Positions 53,173 through 61,012 of a DNA stretch of 64,000 bases are shown here, piece by piece (within the stretch, counting starts at the first letter, position 1; each line of letters opens with the position of its first letter). Source of the DNA: Malassezia japonica (taxonomy: Eukaryota > Basidiomycota > Malasseziomycetes > Malasseziales > Malasseziaceae). The notes below the pieces were generated by a model. The model was not told the origin of the DNA. It was given only the letters and a program-made list of their open reading frames with translations, and searched no databases. The DNA lies in the NCBI RefSeq assembly GCF_029542785.1, contig NC_083373.1, positions 248,001-312,000 on the forward strand, written 5' to 3'. The position numbers and the translations under genes were made by a program.

Positions 53173-56100
53173 ATGGCGTGTACGTCGACTGTCCACTCAC
53201 CCAGCGTACCCCGACGCAGAAAGCCCACGCGTGGCCGATGCGGAGATGCTAGAGGCACAGACCGATGCGCCTTCGCGTCCGGTCCCCCCCTCGTACACCC
53301 CCACGCCCCCCCCCGAGTTACGCCGGCACCACCGCCCTGAGCTGGCGGACGCGGAAGCGAACCCCGACCTGTACGGCCTGCGCCGCTCTGGCCGTGCGCC
53401 TGCGCGCCGGACGTATGCGCTCGACGCGAGCGACGACGAGGCGCGTGCGGAGCGCTCGAGTGCCTCGGCCGCCTCGGACGACGAGGAGGCGGACGAGGAG
53501 GACGAGTTCCCCGTGAGCCGCCGCCGCCGGCGCGAGACACACGAAAGCGACTGGGGTGCAGCCGTGCGCATGTCGAGCCGCAACGGCGGCAAGGTGAACT
53601 ACACCGAGGACTACCACGACATTGGTGACGAGGACGTGTTTGAAGACGAGGTCGTGCCGGTCGCCGCCGCGCCGATGGCCGAGGTCGAAGAGGACCAGAT
53701 TGAAGGCGTGTTTGGCCACGAGCGCGACGAGTCGCGCGCGGACGACCCCGAAGATATCCCTACCGAAAACATGCGCTTTGTGATCAAGTGGAAAGGCTAC
53801 TCCCACCTGCACGATACGCACGAGCTCTACGAGTTCCTGAAGCGCTTCCCCGGCTTTAAGCGCGTGACGAACTACATCAAGGGTGTCTGGCAGCCGATCC
53901 ACGAAATCTCGACGAACCCCGAGGCGACGCGCGAGGACCTCGAGACGCTCCAGATCCAGCGCGAGCGCCAGCGCGAGCTTCTCGAATCCTACCGCACGGT
54001 CGACCGCGTGATTGCGCAGCGCGACAATCCGCCGACGAAAGAGGCCCCGTACCCCCACCTTGCCTACCTGTGCAAGTGGAAGGGCCTCGGCTACAACGAG
54101 TCCTCGTGGGAGAGCGAGGAAGAGATTGCACAGATCGCACGGCCCGCGATCGACGCGTACCTGCGCCGCGCGACGTCGGTCACTGTGCCGAGCCGCAGCG
54201 AGACCTTCTCGCGCGGCCGCCCGCCGTACGTGCGCATGACCGAGCAGCCCAAATACATTGGCGACCACGGCACGCTGAAAGACTTCCAAATGACCGGTCT
54301 CAACTGGCTCGCATACCTCTGGAGCAAGAACGAGAACGGGATTCTCGCCGACGAGATGGGTCTCGGCAAGACGGTGCAGACGGTCGCCTTCCTCTCGTAC
54401 CTCTTCCACTCGTGCTACCAGTACGGTCCGATGCTTGTCGTCGTCCCGCTCTCGACGCTGCCCGCGTGGCAGGTGCAGTTTGAGCACTGGGCGCCGGACA
54501 TGAACGTGATTGCCTACATGGGCAACTCGCAGAGCCGCGAGGTGATCCGCGAGTACGAGTTCGGGCCGCCCCGCAAGATGCGCATGAACGTTTTGCTGAC
54601 AACCTATGAGTTTATTCTCAAGGACCGCGCAGAGCTACAGCCGATCAAGTGGCAGTTCCTTGCCGTGGACGAGGCGCATCGGCTCAAGAACGCCGAGTCG
54701 CAGCTGTACGAGGCGCTCTACTCGTTCCACTGCGCCGGAAAACTGCTCATCACCGGCACGCCGCTGCAGAACAACGTCAAGGAGCTCTCGGCGCTGCTGC
54801 ACTTTTTGCGGCCCGACCAGTTCGACCTGGAGGTCGACTTTGACATTGCCAACGTCGACCAGTCCAAGATCCAAGAGCTGCACCAGCGCTTGGAGAATGT
54901 CATGCTTCGGCGACTGAAGCGCGATGTCGTCAAGGAGCTGCCGACCAAGTCGGAGCAGATCCTGCGTGTGGAAATGTCCGCGATGCAGCAGCGCATGTAC
55001 AAGGCGATCCTCACGCGCAACTTTTCGCTGCTCAGCGGCGCCACATCGACCCAGTTCTCGCTGCTGAACATTGCGATTGAGCTCAAGAAGGCGTCGAACC
55101 ACCCTTACCTCTTTGACGGCGCCGAAGTCCCGTCCGAGAGCCGGGAGGAGACGCTGCGTGGTCTCGTGATGCACTCGGGCAAGATGGTACTCCTCGACAA
55201 GCTCCTCGCGCGCCTCAAGGCAGATGGGCACCGTGTGCTGATCTTTAGCCAGATGGTGCGCATGCTCGATATCCTTTCTGATTACCTGTCGTTCCGCGGC
55301 TACGTGCACCAGCGCCTCGACGGCACGGTGTCTTCTGAGACGAGGAACCGCGCGATCGACCACTTTAACGCGCCCAATTCCCCCGACTTTTGTTTTCTTC
55401 TTTCGACGCGCGCGGGCGGTCTCGGTATCAACCTCGAGACGGCCGACACGGTAATCATCTTTGACAGCGACTGGAACCCCCAGAACGACCTGCAGGCCAT
55501 GTCGCGTGCGCACCGCCTCAACAGCAAGTTCCACGTGAGCGTCTTCCGCTTCCTCACCAAAGGTACGGTGGAGGAGGACGTGCTGGAGCGCGCCAAACGC
55601 AAGATGGTGCTCGAGTACGCCATCATCAACCAGATGGACACGTCTGGCACCAACTTTGCGCCGAACGCGCTGCACAAGAACTCGCAGAACTTCTCACGCG
55701 AAGAGCTCGGCGCGATCCTCAAGTTTGGCGCGCAGAGCATGTTCAAGAGCGACAACGAGGACGGGCAGCAGAAGAAGCTCGACGAAATGGATCTCGACGA
55801 GATTCTTACGCACGCCGAGGCACGCGAGACCGAGGTCGAGAACAACACGACCTCGTCGGGTGGCGAGGCATTCCTGCAGCAGTTTGCCCAGGTCCAAGAC
55901 TTTAAGGCGGACGACGTGTCCTGGGACGATATCATCCCCGTCGAGGAGCGTGTCAAGGCCGAGGAAGAGGAGCGGCAGCGCGCGGTCGAGAGCGCGATTG
56001 CCGCCTCGTCCTCGCGCCGCCGCGCAGCGGTCGCCTCGGCGACAGCCACGGCAAGTGTCGCCGAGGCCGACGAGGAGCCCGAGGCGAAGCCGAAAAAGAC

Positions 56101-57325
56101 GAGCGCCGTGCGCAAGACGCAGGGCCAGCGCTCGCTCGAGCTCAAGGAGCGCGACCTCCGTGTGCTGCTGCGTGGCATCCAGCGTTGGGGCGACGTGCGC
56201 TACCGCTACGACGTGATTGTCGCCGAGGGCAAGCTCCAGGACAAGAACCGCGCAGTGCTGCTCCAGGCCTCGGACGAGCTCGTGGCGCTTGCGGAGGAGA
56301 AGCTCGCCGAGCACCAGGCGTTTATCAAGGGCAAGCAGGAGCGCGGCGAGGAGATCACGTCGGCCCTGCGCCAGCGTGCGGTCTTGGTCAACTACCGCGG
56401 CATCAGCAACATCAACGCCGAGACGGTGCTGATCCGGCACTATGAGCTGCATCTCCTCGCGGACGTCTTGGAGGCGGTTGAGGACCCTCTGCAGTGGCGC
56501 ATCCCGGTCGATTCGCTCAAGAGCACGCTGAACTGGCACTGCGAGTGGGGCCTGACCGAGGACTCGATGCTGCTTGTGGGCATTTGGCGCCACGGATTTG
56601 GCTCGTGGGAGCAGATCGAAGCGGACCCCGAGCTGCATCTGCAGGGCCGCTTCTTCCTCGAAGGAGGCAAGCGCAGTTCGGATACCAAGGACGAAGGCCA
56701 GGACGAGGAGAACAAAGGCCCCAAGACGGGCGCGGGCAAGTCGCGCCCGATCCCCAACGCGATCCACCTGGTGCGCCGCGGCGACTACCTGCTTAAGATG
56801 CTCCGCGAGTCTGTTTCCGACGGCAAGGCATCGAGTGAGCCGGAAAAGAAGAAGCCGCGGGCGTCGAGCACCAGCGCGAAGCGTGCGCCGGAAAAGAGCA
56901 AGCGCAGTGCCGCGCAGTACTCGTCCGACTCGGAGGAGGAGGACGGGTACGCATCGATGGACGAACACGAGTGCAAGGAGCTGATGCGGCCGTGCAAGCG
57001 CCAGCTCAAGACGCTCAAGGACGATACCGAGCACCTTGACCGCGAAAAGAAGATTGCGACGCTGAAAGAGTGCCTGTCGGCGATCGGCGGCCACATTGAC
57101 CACCTGATCGCAACCAAGTTTGCAAGTCTGTCCAAGGCGCAGCAGCAAAAGTGGTACGAGCATCTTTGGGCCTTTTCCTCCTTCTTTTGGCCAAAGAAGG
57201 TGAAGCCGGAAAAGCTGCGGGCGATCTTTGCCAAGCTCGGTGGACACATCAAGGAGGAGCCTGCGAAACGCAAGGCGACCGAGACGCCCGAGCCTGACCC
57301 GAAAAAGGCACGCACTGAGTCTTAA
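53173..57325 (+). CDS. CHD1: Chromatin remodeler Chd1
   Basis: This is about 1375 residues. I place the start at ATG 53173: 7 coding bases, a 25-nt intron (53180-53204; GTACGT, branch CTCAC, CCAG), then [19 protein letters not shown] in frame. The alternative is the first in-frame ATG of the open frame at 53246. Domains: acidic N-terminus, double chromodomain ([42 protein letters not shown]), and the SNF2 ATPase ([32 protein letters not shown]; helicase C with [16 protein letters not shown] and AMSRAHR). A SANT-SLIDE DNA-binding region follows ([22 protein letters not shown]) and a C-terminal CHDCT2 block ([16 protein letters not shown]...[14 protein letters not shown]). It spaces nucleosomes over transcribed genes. 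Confidence 0.94.
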
Positions 57326-57499
57326 TCTTTTTATATGCTTCATTGTATAGCAAGTCGATGGCAGGGACCCGGCTCATAGCTTAAGCCTCTATTGGTTGTA
57401 CAAGTGTGGAGGACACAAATTGGCCAGTTTTCGAGGGCCGGCCGGTCAAGAGGCCAGGGGTGCGTCTACATCCCGTCATTCATCCTATGTTCATCGTGA

Positions 57500-59269
57500 T
57501 TACAGCTCCTCTTCACTCTCGGGTGTCTCGCCAAGCGCACCAGACGGTGCGTCTTTGAGGGGCTCGTCCAATTCCTGGTCCTGGTCCTGGTCCAGCCCCT
57601 GGTCCTCGCCTTCGAGATCCATCAGGGCCTCCATATGCACATCCAAGCCTGCCTTGCGCTTCTTTTCCTTGCGGGCCTTGCGGCGCTGCGCACCCCGGGA
57701 TACAGCCATACCTTCGCGCTCGGCCTCGGTAAACATCGGCGCCTCTTTGGTCTTTTTGGCCTTGGGTTTCGGCGCCGGCTCGGGCTCGGGCTCGTCTTCA
57801 TCGTCGTCGTCGTCGGGCATCAGCGCGGCAAACGCATTTCCGGCCGGGCGGCGGAAATCGTCGTCCTCCTCGTCATCGTCCGAGTCGAGATCGCGGCCGC
57901 GCTTGCCGAGCGTCGAGTCCGTGACGTCGGCCGGCTCCTCGGCCTCTTCAGGCATCGGCACAGGCTCCGGCTTGGCCGGCTCCGGCCGCGGCTCGTACCC
58001 GCCATCGCCACCCAGCGTTTCCGCATCAGCTTCACCCAGGAGCCCCGCGAGATCAAAGGCCTCGCCGAACGACGACACGACTGCCGCATCGTCCACCTGT
58101 GGCGCCTCGGTCGGCTTCACTGTCGTCTTGGGCCGTGAGATATGCACCGGCGCCTTGGCCGGAGGGTCCGTGTGGTACCGAATCTTGCCCGTGTTCCAGT
58201 CGTGCAAGACGGAGCGTGCGGTGGCATCGAGGTCCGGCACGGCGCCCTTGGCGAGGCGCCCTTTTTGGTAGGCGACACGCAGGAGAAAGTCGCTCGCATC
58301 GCGCGACGGCAGCGCGGGGATGCCGTACACCTCGGCGAGGTACTTGGGCTCGATGCGGTTCAGAATCGCCTGCACCGGCTCGATCGGGTCCGGCACGAGC
58401 TCGACCTTGAGGACGTTGCGAAGCATCGCTGCCTCGGCCGCCGCCGCCGCCTCTTGTGCCGTGGCGCCCGGCGGGGCATTCGAGTCGGTAAAGACGATAC
58501 CCGGGCTATCCAAAAGACGCACCTGGCGGTCGAGCATGATGCCCTGGACGACCTTGGTGTGGCCCGGCGTCGCGGCCACCGAGCAGACTCTCGAGCGTTT
58601 CAGCGAGTTGATTAGACTGCTCTTGCCGACGTTCGGAGCGCCGATCGTGCCGACGGTGATGCTCGACTTAAGGTTCAGGTTGCGTGAGTAGTTCTTGATG
58701 AGCTGGAGGATGGCGCGCGTGCCCGCGGCCTCGGCGCCGCCCGCCACCGCCTCGTTGCCGTGCGAAAAGTTGACCGAGGCGCCCTGGCCAAGGTTGTGGC
58801 GCTGCTGCTGCGTCGACGCTTTGAACGGCAGCGTAGGGTACTCGTGGCGCAGGTACTCGAGCCACGCGCGTGCGTTTGACGCCGGGACGAGGTCGATCTT
58901 GTTGAGGATGAGGACAATGCGCTTGCCTTGGCGCTGTGCCTCGCGCTCGAGCGAGTAGGCACGGCACCCCAGGGGGTCGCGCACGTCGAGCACTTCCAGC
59001 AGAACGTCGGCGTGCTCGAGCACCTTGCGCAGCTCCTTCATGTACGACTTTAGACTGTTGTCCTTCTCTGTGAGCTGCGCGAGGCGCGTGCGGGCCGACA
59101 GCGTCGCGACGTCCTCCTCCTCTTTTTCTTCGCCGGCCCTATCGAGCTGCAAGAGCTCCATGTTCGACTGCTTCGCGCAGGCAATGCGCCCCCGCCGGAA
59201 CGGCAGCTCCTTCACCCCCCCCTCGCCGGGGCCGCTCGACTTTTTTTGTCCGCCGCGTTTTTGGCGCAT
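57500..59269 (-). CDS. Nucleostemin/Nug1-family GTPase with canonical motifs
   Basis: This is a 589-residue single-exon protein. The circularly permuted GTPase has the canonical order: DVRDPLGCRAYSLE, G4 LNKIDLVP, G1 GAPNVGKSSLINSL, and G3 LLDSPGIVF. The family blocks MLRNVLKVELVPDPIEPVQAILNRI, YGIPALPSRDASDFLLRVAYQKGRLAKGAVPDLDATARSVLHDWNTGKI and FDLAGLLGE follow. The tail alternates acidic and Lys/Arg-rich stretches. The usual basic Grn1 N-terminal domain is shortened to RQKRGGQKKS. The other family member at 6420-8207 has that domain but weaker G motifs. It probably acts in nucleolar 60S assembly and export. Its ATG is 26 nt from the divergent ILV1 ATG. Confidence 0.85.
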   Translation of the reverse strand: MRQKRGGQKKSSGPGEGGVKELPFRRGRIACAKQSNMELLQLDRAGEEKEEEDVATLSARTRLAQLTEKDNSLKSYMKELRKVLEHADVLLEVLDVRDPLGCRAYSLEREAQRQGKRIVLILNKIDLVPASNARAWLEYLRHEYPTLPFKASTQQQRHNLGQGASVNFSHGNEAVAGGAEAAGTRAILQLIKNYSRNLNLKSSITVGTIGAPNVGKSSLINSLKRSRVCSVAATPGHTKVVQGIMLDRQVRLLDSPGIVFTDSNAPPGATAQEAAAAAEAAMLRNVLKVELVPDPIEPVQAILNRIEPKYLAEVYGIPALPSRDASDFLLRVAYQKGRLAKGAVPDLDATARSVLHDWNTGKIRYHTDPPAKAPVHISRPKTTVKPTEAPQVDDAAVVSSFGEAFDLAGLLGEADAETLGGDGGYEPRPEPAKPEPVPMPEEAEEPADVTDSTLGKRGRDLDSDDDEEDDDFRRPAGNAFAALMPDDDDDEDEPEPEPAPKPKAKKTKEAPMFTEAEREGMAVSRGAQRRKARKEKKRKAGLDVHMEALMDLEGEDQGLDQDQDQELDEPLKDAPSGALGETPESEEEL

Positions 59270-59295
59270 AGTGGAGGAAAGTTTCTTCGTTCACC

Positions 59296-61005
59296 ATGGC
59301 TCAGCCGGAAGCGGTGGTCGCCCACACGCCCAAGCCGCTGCCTGTTTCGGATGCGTACAAAGTCATGTATGAGCAGCTGCCCGAGTACCACCGTAATGCG
59401 GACGGCTCGCCGGACTATCTGCGCATGACGCTCGGCGCACAGCTCTACGACCTCGTAAAGCAGACGCCGCTGCAGCCGGCGACGCGCCTGTCGGCCCGTC
59501 TGGGCTGCGAGGTCCTGCTGAAGCGCGAGGATCTGCAGCCGGTGTTTAGCTTCAAGCTGCGTGGCGCCTTTAACATGATGCGCCAGATGCCCGAGTCGCA
59601 AAAGTGGAAGGGCGTGATTGCGTGCAGCGCCGGCAACCACGCGCAAGGCGTTGCGCTCGCCGGCGCGCACCTCTCGATCCCGTGCACGATCGTGATGCCG
59701 CGCGGCACGCCAAGCATCAAGTGGGAGAACGTGCAGCGTCTCGGCGCCAAGGTCGTCTTCCACGGCCAAAACTTTGACGAGGCCAAGGCGGAGTGTGCGC
59801 GCCTCGCCGCGAGCTATGGCCTGACGATTGTCCCTCCGTTTGATCACCCCCAGGTGATTGCGGGTCAGGGGACGGTCGGCGTCGAGATTTGCTCACAGAC
59901 CGACTTTACCAATGTCGACGCGGTCTTTTGCGCGGTCGGCGGCGGCGGTCTCTTGGCCGGCGTTGCGGCGTACGTCAAGCGCATTGCGCCGCCGCACGTC
60001 AAGGTGATTGGTGTCGAGACCTTTGATGCGGATGCCCTCGCGCAGAGCTTGGAAAAGGGCGAGCGCGTGACCCTCGACGAGGTCGGCCTCTTTTCGGACG
60101 GCACGGCGGTGCGCATCGTCGGCGAGGAGTGCTTCCGTGTCTGCCACGAGCTCGTGGACGGCGTGGTGCGTGTGTCGAACGACGAGATCTGTGCGGCGAT
60201 CAAGGACATCTTTGAGGATACCCGGTCCGTCACGGAGCCCGCTGGTGCGCTTGCCGTCGCGGGCTTGAAGCGGTATATTGCCATGATGGGCGAGGCGTCG
60301 GCCGGCCGCCGCTACGTCGCCGTCGTCAGCGGCGCCAACATGAACTTTTCCCGGCTCGGTTTCGTGTCAGAGCGGGCCGACTTTGGCGAGGACAAAGAGG
60401 CGCTGCTCTCGGTCGAGATTCCCGAAGAGGCCGGCTCCTTCCTCCGGCTGCACAATCACATTATGCCGCGCAACGTCACCGAGTTCTCGTACCGCTACAG
60501 CGGCCCGCAGCGCGCATTCATCTTCACCTCGTTCATGCTCAACGGCACGATTCCCGCGCGGCAGTCGAACCCGGTCGTGGCGAGCGCGCTGCCGCTGCCG
60601 CAGAATGCGCGTACGCTCCGCGACCAGGAGCTGTACGGTATCATTGACGGTATGAATGCCGAGGGCATGCACGCCGTCGACATTACCGGCGACGAGCTCG
60701 TCAAGTCGCACGCGCGGTATCTGATCGGCGGCCGCCAGGACGTGCCGAACGAGCGCCTGTTCCGCTTTGTCTTCCCCGAGCGCCCCGGCGCGCTGCGCAA
60801 GTTCCTCGAGCTGATCGACGCGGGCTGGAGCCTGTCGCTCTTCCACTACCGCAACCAGGGCGGGGACGTGGCCAAGATCCTCGCGGGCATCCAGGTGCCA
60901 AAGGAGACCGAGGCCAAGTTTGACCAGTTCCTCAACGACCTGGGCTACAGCTACCAGGAGGAAACACACAACCCCGTGTACCAGCGCTACCTGCGTCCGG
61001 ACTAA
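59296..61005 (+). CDS. ILV1: Threonine deaminase (first step of isoleucine synthesis)
   Basis: This 569-residue PLP enzyme turns threonine to 2-oxobutyrate. It is a single exon in good start context (TTCACCATGG). The PLP lysine is in FSFKLRGAFNMM. The substrate loop is SAGNHAQGVALAG, and the glycine-rich phosphate loop is VGGGGLLAGVAAYVK. Two regulatory ACT-like domains follow (LLSVEIPEEAGSFLRLHN and FRFVFPERPGALRKFLELID), so it is the isoleucine-sensitive biosynthetic type. The N-terminus (MAQPEAVVAHTPKPLPVSDAYKVMYEQLPEYH) has acidic residues and no Arg, so it lacks a clear mitochondrial presequence. The 26-bp upstream gap leaves little room for one. The stop is 7 nt from the convergent ABC transporter stop. 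Confidence 0.95.
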   Translation: MAQPEAVVAHTPKPLPVSDAYKVMYEQLPEYHRNADGSPDYLRMTLGAQLYDLVKQTPLQPATRLSARLGCEVLLKREDLQPVFSFKLRGAFNMMRQMPESQKWKGVIACSAGNHAQGVALAGAHLSIPCTIVMPRGTPSIKWENVQRLGAKVVFHGQNFDEAKAECARLAASYGLTIVPPFDHPQVIAGQGTVGVEICSQTDFTNVDAVFCAVGGGGLLAGVAAYVKRIAPPHVKVIGVETFDADALAQSLEKGERVTLDEVGLFSDGTAVRIVGEECFRVCHELVDGVVRVSNDEICAAIKDIFEDTRSVTEPAGALAVAGLKRYIAMMGEASAGRRYVAVVSGANMNFSRLGFVSERADFGEDKEALLSVEIPEEAGSFLRLHNHIMPRNVTEFSYRYSGPQRAFIFTSFMLNGTIPARQSNPVVASALPLPQNARTLRDQELYGIIDGMNAEGMHAVDITGDELVKSHARYLIGGRQDVPNERLFRFVFPERPGALRKFLELIDAGWSLSLFHYRNQGGDVAKILAGIQVPKETEAKFDQFLNDLGYSYQEETHNPVYQRYLRPD

Positions 61006-61012
61006 TACGTAG

